Origin: an uncultured Eubacteriales bacterium
GTDB lineage: Bacteria > Bacillota > Clostridia > Christensenellales > Christensenellaceae
NCBI GenBank assembly: GCA_905193725.1
Contig: CAJJPW010000001.1
Coordinates: forward strand, 1 to 35,288
DNA: 35,288 nt
Direction of reading: 5' to 3'
The translations under genes and the position numbers were made by a program. Position 1 is the first letter of the stretch, and the number at the start of each line of letters is the position of its first letter. Of this stretch, positions 1 through 8,051 are shown piece by piece. Under the pieces are notes generated by a model. The model ran no database searches and was not told the origin of the DNA. It saw nothing but the letters and a program-made list of their open reading frames with translations.

Positions 1-53
1 ACATTTTATTTTTTAAAAAATGAAATTTTATATAAAAATAATTGCAATTTGTG

Positions 54-82
54 TTGACAAAACATAAAAAGATGGCTAGAAT
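54..82 (+). promoter_or_regulatory. Candidate sigma-A promoter of the glutamate synthase operon
   Basis: TTGACA at 54-59 and TAGAAT at 77-82 are separated by 17 bases, close to the vegetative consensus. The predicted transcription start near 89 falls inside the left arm of the hexaloop hairpin at 85-108. If that hairpin is the working antiterminator, either transcription starts a few bases earlier or another promoter further upstream is used. The A/T-rich bases 1-40 contain TATAAA at 31-36 but no good -35. Confidence 0.6.
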
Positions 83-84
83 AA

Positions 85-108
85 TAGATGAACAAAGGCG
101 TTCATCTA
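85..108 (+). promoter_or_regulatory. ANTAR-type antiterminator hairpin (hexaloop AAAGGC)
   Basis: Nine bases at 85-93 pair perfectly with 100-108 around the six-base loop AAAGGC (94-99). Known ANTAR target RNAs carry hexaloops with A at position 1 and G at position 4, as here. The right arm (100-108) is also part of the left arm of the terminator at 98-138, so the two structures exclude each other. This is the classic layout for ANTAR antitermination, and an ANTAR protein is encoded at 6549-7118 in the same operon. A clear first hairpin (P1) is not visible. A 7-bp stem at 49-67 with loop GACAA is the only upstream candidate and it does not fit the loop rule. Confidence 0.7.
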
Positions 109-146
109 AGGTTAGAATATCTTCCCTTAGATGGACGCTTTTTTTG
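98..146 (+). terminator. Intrinsic terminator (attenuator) in the leader of the glutamate synthase operon
   Basis: The 14 bases at 98-111 pair with 125-138 (one G-T wobble), followed by a run of seven T. It lies about 15 bases downstream of the candidate promoter -10 and about 90 bases before the first gene, so it works as an attenuator unless it serves an unseen upstream gene. Its left arm is shared with the hexaloop hairpin at 85-108. Confidence 0.85.
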
Positions 147-164
147 TCTTCAATAATAGGAAAA

Positions 165-214
165 TTGCATGCAACAGAGCATGTAAAAAATGATTCGTTA
201 ACCAGTTAACGAGT
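165..214 (+). promoter_or_regulatory. Two further leader hairpins before the first gene
   Basis: Bases 165-172 pair with 179-186 (one wobble) around a second six-base loop, AACAGA. Bases 196-201 pair perfectly with 206-211 around CCAG, and the stem can be lengthened to 193-214 with one wobble. The second stem ends 15 bases before the start codon at 230, next to the ribosome binding site GGGGGA. Neither has a T tract. Their role is unknown; they could modulate translation or stability of the operon mRNA. Confidence 0.4.
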
Positions 215-229
215 ATTGGGGGAATAGAA

Positions 230-1321
230 ATGAGAAGAGAAGGAGAAATACGGATCCCTTCTGGGTGCGCTATCTCGGGCATTTTTGCCAAGGATGGGCG
301 AAATATCAATGGCAGCACCATTGTAAAGTCCATTGCCACCATGCACGACAGATCCAACGGCTTAGGTGGAGGATTTGCAGGTTACGGCATCTATCCAGAG
401 TACAAGGATCTATACGCATTTCACGTATTTTATGACAACAATGCGGCTAGAACAGAATGTGAAAAGTTCTTAGACGCCCATTTTGACGTGATCAATTTAT
501 CCAAAATACCTGTGAAAAAGACACCAAAGATCACAGACGAGCCGCTGATTTGGCGGTACTTTGTAACACCCCTTCCCACAAAGCTGGCAGATAGCCATCT
601 GGAGGAAAAGGAGTTTACGGTTCGCTGTGTTGTCAAAATCAACACCCATATTGAGGGCGCCTATGTGTTTTCCAGCGGAAAAAACATGGGGGTATTTAAG
701 GCAGTAGGGTTCCCCGAGGACGTGGGGGAATTTTACCGGCTAGAGGAGTATGAAGGGTACTGCTGGACGGCCCATGGAAGATATCCTACCAATACGCCCG
801 GTTGGTGGGGCGGCGCCCATCCCTTTTCCCTGCTGGACTTCTCCATCGTACACAACGGGGAGATATCCTCTTATGATGCCAACAGAAGGTATATTGAGAT
901 GTTTGGATACCGCTGCAACTTGCTCACAGATACCGAGGTCATTACCTATATAATCGATTACTTAGTGAGAAGACAGAAACTGACGCTGGAGGAGACGGCG
1001 AACGTCATTGCCGCTCCATTTTGGTCCACAATTCAGGAAAAAGAAGAGAAGGAGAGAGCAAAACTCACCTACCTGCGCAATGTATTTGCCAGCCTCTTGG
1101 TCACGGGACCGTTTTCCATCCTCTTTGGCTTCTCTGGAGGCATGATGGGCCTGAATGACAGGCTTAAACTCCGCTCCATGGTGGTGGGGGAAAAGGGTGA
1201 GATGGTCTATATGGCCAGTGAAGAATGCGCCATACGGGAAATCGAGCCCGAGCCGGAGAGGATTTGGACGCCCAAGGGCGGACAGCCGGTCATTGTAAGA
1301 CTAAATGAGGAAGGAAGATAA
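230..1321 (+). CDS. Glutamate synthase, glutamine amidotransferase (class II) subunit
   Basis: This 363-residue protein matches the N-terminal amidotransferase domain of glutamate synthase, encoded as a separate gene as in archaea and many Clostridia. It would hydrolyse glutamine and pass ammonia to the FMN subunit encoded next. Cys13 in PSGCAISGIF is the likely N-terminal nucleophile after removal of a short leader peptide, as in other Ntn-type amidotransferases. Further family landmarks are the GFAGYGIYP stretch near residue 50, HGRYPTNTPGWWGGAHPF near residues 183-200 and the HNGEI motif near residue 210, where glutamine and the oxyanion hole are built. The ATG at 230 has GGGGGA five bases upstream. 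The next gene starts two bases after its stop codon, so translation is probably coupled. The role is firm from the neighbours; the exact processing site is inferred. Confidence 0.9.
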   Translation: MRREGEIRIPSGCAISGIFAKDGRNINGSTIVKSIATMHDRSNGLGGGFAGYGIYPEYKDLYAFHVFYDNNAARTECEKFLDAHFDVINLSKIPVKKTPKITDEPLIWRYFVTPLPTKLADSHLEEKEFTVRCVVKINTHIEGAYVFSSGKNMGVFKAVGFPEDVGEFYRLEEYEGYCWTAHGRYPTNTPGWWGGAHPFSLLDFSIVHNGEISSYDANRRYIEMFGYRCNLLTDTEVITYIIDYLVRRQKLTLEETANVIAAPFWSTIQEKEEKERAKLTYLRNVFASLLVTGPFSILFGFSGGMMGLNDRLKLRSMVVGEKGEMVYMASEECAIREIEPEPERIWTPKGGQPVIVRLNEEGR

Positions 1322-1323
1322 CC

Positions 1324-2829
1324 ATGGCAATTAACTTTATCTATCCAGAATATGAAGTAGTGAGAAATTATGATAGGTGCATTGCCTGTAGAGCCTGTGA
1401 ACGGCAATGTGCCAATGAGGTACATCGTTATGATGAAGATAGAAATCTGATGGTGAGCGACGAGAGCAAATGTGTCAACTGCCACAGATGTGTTTCCCTT
1501 TGCCCCACCAGGGCGCTGAAAATCGTAAAGACAGACCATACCTTTAAGGAGAACGCCAATTGGGCTGGGGAAAACATCACGGAGATCTACAAACAGGCGG
1601 CCACTGGCGGCGTGCTGCTATCCTCTATGGGCAATCCAAAGCCCTATCCCGTCTACTGGGATAAGCTGCTGATTAATGCCTCCCAAGTTACCAACCCCTC
1701 TATTGACCCGCTGCGGGAGCCCATGGAGACCAAGGTGTATTTGGGAAAAAAGACGCCGGACATTCGGCGGGATGAAAAGGGAGAGTTGATCTGTAAGCTG
1801 CCCCCCCAACTGGAGCTGAATTTGCCAGTGATGTTCTCTGCCATGTCTTATGGTTCCATCAGCTATAACGCCCATGAGAGCCTGGCCCGTGCTGCCAGAG
1901 AACTGGGCATTTACTACAACACAGGAGAAGGCGGTCTTCATCAGGATTTTTACCAATATGGCGCGAACACCATCGTGCAAGTGGCCTCCGGAAGATTTGG
2001 AGTGCATAAGGACTACTTAGAGGCGGGTGCGGCGATAGAGATCAAAATGGGCCAGGGGGCCAAGCCGGGAATCGGCGGCCATTTACCTGGCGCGAAAATT
2101 GTGGGGGACATCTCAAAGACTAGAATGATCCCTGAGGGATCCGACGCCATCTCCCCTGCGCCTCATCACGACATCTACTCCATCGAGGACTTGCGCCAGC
2201 TGGTATTCTCCCTCAAAGAGGCCACAGAATACCGCAAACCGGTGATCGTCAAGATCGCGGCAGTGCACAATGTGGCGGCAATCGCCAGCGGCATTGCCAG
2301 GAGCGGCGCGGATATCATCGCCATTGACGGCTTTCGCGGCGGAACAGGAGCAGCGCCCACCCGCATTCGAGACAATGTGGGCATCCCCATTGAGCTGGCA
2401 CTGGCTAGTGTGGATCAGAGACTGCGGGAAGAGGGCATACGAGGCGATGTGTCCATCGTTGTAGGGGGAAGCATCCGCAACAGTGGAGACATCGTAAAGG
2501 CCATTGCTCTGGGGGCAGACGCGGTATATATTGCCACAAGCGCACTGTTGGCGCTAGGGTGCCACCTGTGCAGGAGCTGCCAGATGGGCAAGTGCAACTG
2601 GGGCATCGCCACACAGCGGCCAGAGCTGGTAAAGCGGTTGAATCCGGATATCGGGTGCCAACGGTTGGTGAATCTGATTACCGCATGGGGGCATGAGATC
2701 AAAGAGATGATGGGCGGCATGGGAATCAACTCCATTGAAGCGCTGAAGGGAAATCGGCTCATGCTCAGGGGCATTGACCTCACCCAGAAAGAGCTGGACA
2801 TTTTGGGTATTAAGCACGCAGGAGAGTAA
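1324..2829 (+). CDS. Glutamate synthase, FMN-binding synthase subunit with N-terminal ferredoxin domain
   Basis: This is the 501-residue catalytic core of glutamate synthase. It reduces 2-iminoglutarate, made from 2-oxoglutarate and ammonia, to glutamate on FMN. Residues 1-65 carry two 4Fe-4S motifs (Cys19, 22, 25, 29 and Cys50, 53, 56, 60). An FMN-binding TIM barrel follows at about 85-480, with GEGGLHQDFYQYG and GFRGGTGAAPT motifs. Cys413, 416, 419 and 424 (GCHLCRSCQMGKC) correspond to the cluster-binding loop of the glutamate synthase family. This is the short archaeal type, without the amidotransferase or GXGXG domains, which are encoded by the flanking genes at 230 and 4516. The stop is followed 18 bases later by the polyferredoxin gene. 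Reducing power probably arrives through that ferredoxin rather than a GltD-type beta subunit. Confidence 0.93.
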   Translation: MAINFIYPEYEVVRNYDRCIACRACERQCANEVHRYDEDRNLMVSDESKCVNCHRCVSLCPTRALKIVKTDHTFKENANWAGENITEIYKQAATGGVLLSSMGNPKPYPVYWDKLLINASQVTNPSIDPLREPMETKVYLGKKTPDIRRDEKGELICKLPPQLELNLPVMFSAMSYGSISYNAHESLARAARELGIYYNTGEGGLHQDFYQYGANTIVQVASGRFGVHKDYLEAGAAIEIKMGQGAKPGIGGHLPGAKIVGDISKTRMIPEGSDAISPAPHHDIYSIEDLRQLVFSLKEATEYRKPVIVKIAAVHNVAAIASGIARSGADIIAIDGFRGGTGAAPTRIRDNVGIPIELALASVDQRLREEGIRGDVSIVVGGSIRNSGDIVKAIALGADAVYIATSALLALGCHLCRSCQMGKCNWGIATQRPELVKRLNPDIGCQRLVNLITAWGHEIKEMMGGMGINSIEALKGNRLMLRGIDLTQKELDILGIKHAGE

Positions 2830-2847
2830 GGAAAAGAGGTGGCAATG

Positions 2848-3279
2848 ATGAAGCGCGTTTATGTAAATGAAAAATGGTGCCTGGGATGCCATTTATGTGA
2901 ATACTACTGTGCCTTTGCCAATTCCGGAGAAGATGACATGGTAAAGGCGCTCAAGGATGTGCAGATACACCCCAGGATTCAAATAGAACAAAAAGGACAA
3001 GTGAGTTTTGCGGTGTCCTGCCGTCACTGCGAAGAACCCCTTTGCGTAAAAGGATGCATTGCAGGGGCGCTCTCCATACAGGACGGGGTGATTTCGATAG
3101 ATGAGGAGCGCTGTGTCGGGTGCTACACGTGTATTTTGTCCTGCCCCTATGGCGCGGTCATGCCATCGGATCATGGAGTGGTGCAAAAGTGCGAGCTGTG
3201 CATCAACAATGCCACAGGCCAGCCAGCCTGTGTTGCGGGGTGTCCCAACAACGCCATTGTATTTGAAGAAAGGGGCTAG
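2848..3279 (+). CDS. Four-cluster ferredoxin (HycB/CooF/DmsB-like) of the glutamate synthase complex
   Basis: This small iron-sulfur protein of about 143 residues has four Cys clusters in the order CLGCHLCEYYC, CRHCEEPLCVKGC, CVGCYTCILSC and CELCINNATGQPACVAGC. That is the pattern of the electron-transfer subunits of hydrogenases, CO dehydrogenase and molybdopterin enzymes. Here it most likely wires the FAD oxidoreductase at 3287 to the glutamate synthase core at 1324. The reading frame is open from a GTG at 2839, but the ATG at 2848 is five bases from the site GAGGTGG and is the better start; ATG 2845 is also possible. It sits seven bases before the FAD oxidoreductase gene. The electron-transfer role is well supported; the partner assignment comes from gene order. 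Confidence 0.85.
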   Translation: MKRVYVNEKWCLGCHLCEYYCAFANSGEDDMVKALKDVQIHPRIQIEQKGQVSFAVSCRHCEEPLCVKGCIAGALSIQDGVISIDEERCVGCYTCILSCPYGAVMPSDHGVVQKCELCINNATGQPACVAGCPNNAIVFEERG

Positions 3280-3286
3280 GGCGGAT

Positions 3287-4516
3287 ATGAAATACGTGAT
3301 CATAGGCAATTCCACAGCGGCAATTGGCTGTGTGGAAGGCATTCGGAGCATAGATAGGCAGGGGGAGATTGTGATCATCTCCCGGGAAAGATACCACACC
3401 TACTGCCGGCCGCTCATTTCCTATTTGCTATTGGGCGAGACAGATGAGCAAAAGATGAAGTACCGGCCAGATGATTTTTATGAAAAAATGGGCTGTGAGA
3501 CGCGGCTGGGCATGGGCGTCAAACAAATTCAGCCCAAGCAAAAAAGGGTGGTGCTGGAGGATGGAGAAGAGATCCCCTACGACAAACTGATGATAGCCAC
3601 AGGCTCCCGGCCCTTTATCCCTCCCATGGAGGGGTTAGATCAGGTACCCAACAAATTTACCTTTATGAGCCTGGATGACGCCAAACGGCTGGAACAGGCG
3701 CTTACGCCCCAGAGCAGAGTGCTGATCATCGGGGCAGGTCTCATCGGCCTCAAATGTGCAGAGGGCATCCACCAAAGAGTGAAGGAGATTCACGTGGTGG
3801 ATATGGCGGACCATATTTTGCCCAGCATTTTAGATGCGGAGGGGGCAAAGATCGTACAAGAGCATATAGAAAAGCAGGGCATCCAATTCCACTTAAATAC
3901 CAGTGCGCAAAAACTTGGGGAAAAGGAGGCAGTGCTGCAAAACGGAGAGAGAATTCCCTTTGACATCTTAGTAGTAGCCGTAGGGGTGCGCCCCAATGTG
4001 GAGCTGGCCAAGGAGGCGGGAATTCGCGTGGAGCGAGGCATTTGTATTGATCAGCGTTGTAAGACTTCAGAAAAAGACGTCTATGCAGCAGGGGATTGTG
4101 TGGAGAGCCACGACATTACCACCGATAAGAACCGCATACTGGCGCTGCTGCCCAACGCATATATGCAGGGAGAATGTGCCGGCATAAATATGGCAGGGGG
4201 CGACAAGGTGTTTGACAAAGCCATGCCCTTGAACGCCATTGGATTTTTTGGGTTGCATATGGCAACAGCTGGCGCTTATCAGGGAATAGAATACGCGGAT
4301 AAAACGCCGGACACGTATAAAAAGCTCTATGTAGAGGGCGACAGGCTAATGGGGTTTATCATCATTGGCAAGGTGGAACGAGCGGGAATCTATACCAGCC
4401 TAATTAGAGAAAAGACGCCTCTTAGCAGCATTGATTTTGAGCTGGTGAGGCAAAAGCCACAGCTTATGGCATTTTCTCAAAAGGAGAGGAAGAAGAAATT
4501 GGGAGGTGCTGTTTGA
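3287..4516 (+). CDS. NAD(P)/FAD-dependent oxidoreductase of the glutamate synthase complex
   Basis: The 409-residue protein belongs to the NADH oxidase/rubredoxin reductase/nitrite reductase class of pyridine nucleotide-disulfide oxidoreductases. FAD-binding starts at residue 1 (VIIGNSTAAIGC). The NAD(P)-binding loop is GAGLIGLKCAE near residue 145, and the second FAD motif is VYAAGDCVE near residue 265. It probably oxidises NAD(P)H and feeds the ferredoxin encoded immediately upstream, taking the place of GltD. The frame stays open upstream through the ferredoxin gene, but the ATG at 3287 begins the Rossmann fold directly and lies seven bases after the ferredoxin stop. Its stop overlaps the next start (TGATG at 4514-4518), which implies translational coupling. 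The cofactor preference cannot be judged from the sequence alone. Confidence 0.88.
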   Translation: MKYVIIGNSTAAIGCVEGIRSIDRQGEIVIISRERYHTYCRPLISYLLLGETDEQKMKYRPDDFYEKMGCETRLGMGVKQIQPKQKRVVLEDGEEIPYDKLMIATGSRPFIPPMEGLDQVPNKFTFMSLDDAKRLEQALTPQSRVLIIGAGLIGLKCAEGIHQRVKEIHVVDMADHILPSILDAEGAKIVQEHIEKQGIQFHLNTSAQKLGEKEAVLQNGERIPFDILVVAVGVRPNVELAKEAGIRVERGICIDQRCKTSEKDVYAAGDCVESHDITTDKNRILALLPNAYMQGECAGINMAGGDKVFDKAMPLNAIGFFGLHMATAGAYQGIEYADKTPDTYKKLYVEGDRLMGFIIIGKVERAGIYTSLIREKTPLSSIDFELVRQKPQLMAFSQKERKKKLGGAV

Positions 4517-5238
4517 TGATCATTAACAGTAAAGATATGCACTTTCAAGTGCTCAACGAGCAAATCAGAGAGGCAAATGATGCGGATATCACCATAGAAA
4601 ACTGCAATGGGCAGAGATATATTGGAAGTGGATTGGACGGGAAAAATATCACCATCCAGGGCACGCCAGGAAATGCCCTGGGGGCCTACCTCAATGGGGG
4701 GAATATCACTGTGCAGGGAAACACGCAAGACGCCACAGGGGACACCATGAACAGCGGCAATATCTATATCTACGGCTGTTCCGGAGATGCCACAGGATAT
4801 GCCATGCGGGGCGGCAAGATCTTCGTGCGGGATGACACAGGATATCGTGCGGGCATCCACATGAAGGCGTATGAAGAGAAAAAGCCAGTGCTGGTCATCG
4901 GCGGAAAGGCAGGAAGCTTTTTAGGAGAATACCAGGCCGGTGGGATCATTATCGTGCTGGGGTTAAATGAGGAAAGCAGGCCGCCGGTGGGGAGGTTTTG
5001 CGGAACAGGCATGCATGGGGGAAAGATCTACTTGCGCTGCGACACTCTGCCAGAGGATTTGCCAGAGCAGGTGCTGGCCTCAGAAGCTACGCCAGAGGAT
5101 ATGGCGGAAATCAGAGATCTCATAGAGGAGTTTTGCACAGAGTTTTCCTATCCGATGGACAAAATTATGGAGAAAAAATTCTATGTACTGGTGCCAAACA
5201 GCAAAAATCCCTACAAACAGCTTTACACCTACAACTAA
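4516..5238 (+). CDS. Glutamate synthase GXGXG-domain subunit
   Basis: A 240-residue right-handed beta-helix protein, equivalent to the C-terminal domain of the large glutamate synthase subunit (GltB/GXGXG domain). The regular repeats of the form G-N-I-x-(I/V)-x-G with Gly/Asn turns are easy to see between residues 35 and 165, for example KNITIQGTPGNALGAYLNGG and NIYIYGCSGDATGYAMRGGK. The domain is structural and links the amidotransferase and FMN modules. A TTG lies at 4513, but the ATG at 4516 overlaps the previous stop codon and has GGGAGGTG seven bases upstream, so it is preferred. With the genes at 230 and 1324 it completes a three-piece large subunit. Confidence 0.9.
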   Translation: MIINSKDMHFQVLNEQIREANDADITIENCNGQRYIGSGLDGKNITIQGTPGNALGAYLNGGNITVQGNTQDATGDTMNSGNIYIYGCSGDATGYAMRGGKIFVRDDTGYRAGIHMKAYEEKKPVLVIGGKAGSFLGEYQAGGIIIVLGLNEESRPPVGRFCGTGMHGGKIYLRCDTLPEDLPEQVLASEATPEDMAEIRDLIEEFCTEFSYPMDKIMEKKFYVLVPNSKNPYKQLYTYN

Positions 5239-5278
5239 AATGTTATATGATGAAACCAGAAAAAGGAGGGTGTATGTT

Positions 5279-6517
5279 ATGAACAGCATGGCACAAGAGG
5301 TACTGGAATACGTGGAGGAAAATGACGTCAAGTTTATTCGGCTGGCATTTAGCGATTTGTTTGGCAATCAGAAGAACATCTCCATCATGCCAAGAGAACT
5401 CCCGTACGCGCTGGAACACGGGAAATCCTTTGACGGCTCGGCTGTAGAGGGCTTTCTCAACACAGAGGAATCCGACCTGTTGCTGTTCCCAGACCCGACG
5501 ACGCTTTCGTTTTTACCTTGGCGGCCCAGCCACGGCAGAGTGGTGCGGCTGTACTGCGATATTATGCGCCCAGACGGAACCCATTTTGAAGGGGACGGAA
5601 GATATATTTTGAAAAAAGCGGTAAACCGGCTCAAAGAACTGGGGTTTATCTGCAATGTGGGGATCGAGTGTGAATTTTATCTGTTTGAGCTGGATGAAAA
5701 GGGAAATCCCACATGTATCCCACACGACCATGCAGGGTATTGCGACATTGCCCCTCTGGACAAAGGGGAGAACGTCCGGCGGGAAATTTGCCTCACCCTA
5801 GAGCAGATGGATATACAGCCAGAGAGTTCCCATCACGAAAAAGGCCCCGGGCAAAATGAAATCGACTTTCGCTATAGCGACGCTCTATCGGCGGCAGATA
5901 ATTTAATGACCTTTGAGACGGTGGTTCGCACCATAGCGGCCCGCAACGGCCTCTATGCCAGCTTTGATCCTAAGCCCTTGAAAGATGCCAGCGGAAATGG
6001 GATGCACATCAATCTCTCTCTCTGGAGAGGGGAGGAAAACATCTTTAAGGCGGGGCAGGAGCATTCCCAAGAGGCGGAGAGCTTTATTGCCGGGATTATG
6101 GAGCACATCCAGGAGATCACGCTGTTTTTAAACCCCACAGAGGAATCTTACCAGCGTTTTGGGGAATTTGAAGCGCCCAAATACATTTCCTGGTCCCACG
6201 GGAACCGCTCTCAACTCATTCGCATTCCACCGGCCCAGCCGGGACATATTCGCATGGAGCTCAGATCTCCCGACTCCACCTGCAACCCCTATTACGCCCT
6301 GGCACTGCTGTTATGGGCAGGAGCAGAGGGGATTGAGGGGAAATATGAGCTTTGCCCACCCTGTAACGAGAATTTGAACCATCGAGAGGCGGAAGGCCTA
6401 AAAATGCTGCCCCAAAGCTTAGAGCAGGCAGCCAAAGTGGCGATGAACAGCCCGTTAGTGCACAAGGTACTGCCAGAAATCGTGCTAAAAAAATTCGCGG
6501 AGAAGCATATCCAATAG
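5279..6517 (+). CDS. glnA: Glutamine synthetase, type I
   Basis: ATP-dependent ligation of ammonia to glutamate; it forms the GS/GOGAT cycle with the upstream genes. The protein has 412 residues, slightly short for type I enzymes (about 440). Conserved blocks are FDGSAVEGF near residue 51, HEKGPGQNEIDF near 190 (metal and glutamate binding), GMHINLSLW near 240, NPTEESYQRFGEFEAPKYIS near 290 and RMELRSPDSTCNPYYALALL near 325. The adenylylation-loop segment of GSI-beta enzymes is not evident, consistent with the unadenylylated Gram-positive type. The chosen ATG has GGAGGG eight bases upstream; the frame is open further back into the GXGXG gene. The following gene is an ANTAR regulator, a known partner of clostridial glnA. 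Confidence 0.95.
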   Translation: MNSMAQEVLEYVEENDVKFIRLAFSDLFGNQKNISIMPRELPYALEHGKSFDGSAVEGFLNTEESDLLLFPDPTTLSFLPWRPSHGRVVRLYCDIMRPDGTHFEGDGRYILKKAVNRLKELGFICNVGIECEFYLFELDEKGNPTCIPHDHAGYCDIAPLDKGENVRREICLTLEQMDIQPESSHHEKGPGQNEIDFRYSDALSAADNLMTFETVVRTIAARNGLYASFDPKPLKDASGNGMHINLSLWRGEENIFKAGQEHSQEAESFIAGIMEHIQEITLFLNPTEESYQRFGEFEAPKYISWSHGNRSQLIRIPPAQPGHIRMELRSPDSTCNPYYALALLLWAGAEGIEGKYELCPPCNENLNHREAEGLKMLPQSLEQAAKVAMNSPLVHKVLPEIVLKKFAEKHIQ

Positions 6518-6548
6518 TCGTGAAAATTCACAGAAAGGCGGTAGGTTT

Positions 6549-7118
6549 GTGGAAAGCATGCTCATCGTATCTGGTGCTGCCAAGGCGACACAGGGCCTCA
6601 TGGAGCTCTTAAAACCCTATAATCTCACCGCACATCTGGCGGAAAACAGTGCAGAGGCGCGGCGAGAGATGTTACAGCAGGAATTTGACTGCGTACTGAT
6701 CAATACGCCACTAAAAGATGAATTTGGCTGGGAATTAGCCATTATAGCGGCTCAAAAGAGCACCAGTGGCATTTTGCTACTAGTAAAAGGCGAACTGGCA
6801 GAGGAAATAGGTGATGAGGTAGAAGAGTACGGTGTGGTAGTGCTGCCCAAACCATTTTCCAGAGCCGCCTTTCACCAAGCGCTTCGGTGGATGAATGCCT
6901 CGCAAAATCGTCTGCTCCAGCTAAAAAAACAGAACTTTAAACTGCAAAAGCAGATGGAGGATTTGCGCCTGATTAGCAGAGCAAAGTGCATTTTGATACA
7001 AAAGGCCAATTTGACAGAGCAGCAGGCACACCACTATATCGAAAAACAGGCCATGGACATGCGAATGACCAAAAGGGAAGTGGCGCTGAGTGTGATTCGC
7101 ACTTATGAGAACGAGTGA
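6549..7118 (+). CDS. ANTAR-domain antiterminator with degenerate receiver
   Basis: A 189-residue protein with an N-terminal receiver-like domain (about 1-120), a coiled linker rich in Lys, Gln and Leu (about 115-145), and a C-terminal ANTAR RNA-binding three-helix bundle (about 128-185). The ANTAR part shows the typical R-AK-I-L-Q--N-TE--A---I---AM-----R motif pattern. At the usual phosphoacceptor position the sequence reads VLINTPLKDEFG, with Asn52 in place of Asp, so it is probably not phosphorylated and may respond to a ligand or partner. A GTG start at 6549 is favoured because GGCGG lies seven bases upstream; the ATG at 6558 is too far away. Its likely RNA target is the hexaloop hairpin at 85-108. 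It sits between glnA and dapF in the same operon. Confidence 0.88.
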   Translation: MESMLIVSGAAKATQGLMELLKPYNLTAHLAENSAEARREMLQQEFDCVLINTPLKDEFGWELAIIAAQKSTSGILLLVKGELAEEIGDEVEEYGVVVLPKPFSRAAFHQALRWMNASQNRLLQLKKQNFKLQKQMEDLRLISRAKCILIQKANLTEQQAHHYIEKQAMDMRMTKREVALSVIRTYENE

Positions 7119-7146
7119 AAATGATAGAGAATAGAGAGGATTGGCT

Positions 7147-8004
7147 ATGTTGAAATTTACCAAAATGCATGGCATTGGAAACGACTATATTTACTTTAAC
7201 TGCTTTGAGCAGACCATACAAAACCCCGAAGAGCTCAGCCAGCGGATATCAGACCGGCACTTTGGTGTGGGAGGAGATGGAATCGTGCTCATCTGCCCTT
7301 CCCATGTGGCGGATGCGAAAATGAGGATGTTCAATGCAGATGGCAGCGAGGGAAAGATGTGTGGCAATGCCATTCGCTGTGTGGGAAAATACCTATACGA
7401 TAACCACATGGTGTCCAATGCGCATATCACCATTGAGACGCTCAGCGGCATCAAAACGCTGGAGCTCTTTGTGAAGGATGGAAAGGTCTGGGGAGCTAAG
7501 GTGGATATGGGAAAGGCCATATGGGCCCCTGCGGAGATCCCTGTGGTACTGCCCGGAGAGAAAATTGTCAACGCCCAGGCAACTATAGGGGATACCCAGT
7601 ATGCCATCACCTGCGTCTCCATGGGCAACCCCCACTGTGTGGTGTTTGTGGAGGATCCGCAAGAGTTGGAACTGGAAAAAATAGGGCCACTCTTTGAAAA
7701 TGCCCCTCTGTTTCCCCAGCGAGTGAACACCGAATTTGTGAGAGTGATTGATGAAAGCACTCTGGAAATGCGCGTGTGGGAGCGGGGCAGCGGAGAGACC
7801 TGGGCCTGTGGCACAGGGGCGTGTGCCACTGTGGCAGCGGCAGTGGCCTGTGGGCACTGCAAAGAAAATACAGATGTGACTGTTAAGCTCAAAGGCGGAG
7901 ACCTCACGATATGCTATACAGAGCAAGGGGTGTGGATGACCGGCCCGGCACAGAAGGTTTTCGATGGCGTACTTTGTGAGGAAATCATGGAAAATGGATG
8001 TTAG
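7147..8004 (+). CDS. dapF: Diaminopimelate epimerase
   Basis: Interconverts LL- and meso-diaminopimelate for lysine and peptidoglycan synthesis by a two-cysteine mechanism without a cofactor. The catalytic pair is visible as Cys72 in EGKMCGNAIRC and Cys221 in ETWACGTGACATVAA. The N-terminal block KFTKMHGIGNDYIYF and the substrate-binding block NADGSEGK are also intact. The length of 285 residues is normal. An in-frame TTG exists at 7141, but the ATG at 7147 has GAGAGGA six bases upstream. It is followed by dapL after 47 bases, so the two enzymes of the short DAP pathway are adjacent and in the reverse order of the reactions. Confidence 0.96.
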   Translation: MLKFTKMHGIGNDYIYFNCFEQTIQNPEELSQRISDRHFGVGGDGIVLICPSHVADAKMRMFNADGSEGKMCGNAIRCVGKYLYDNHMVSNAHITIETLSGIKTLELFVKDGKVWGAKVDMGKAIWAPAEIPVVLPGEKIVNAQATIGDTQYAITCVSMGNPHCVVFVEDPQELELEKIGPLFENAPLFPQRVNTEFVRVIDESTLEMRVWERGSGETWACGTGACATVAAAVACGHCKENTDVTVKLKGGDLTICYTEQGVWMTGPAQKVFDGVLCEEIMENGC

Positions 8005-8051
8005 CCCGGTAGATGGTTGCTGGAAATACATAGGGAAATGAGGAAAATCAA

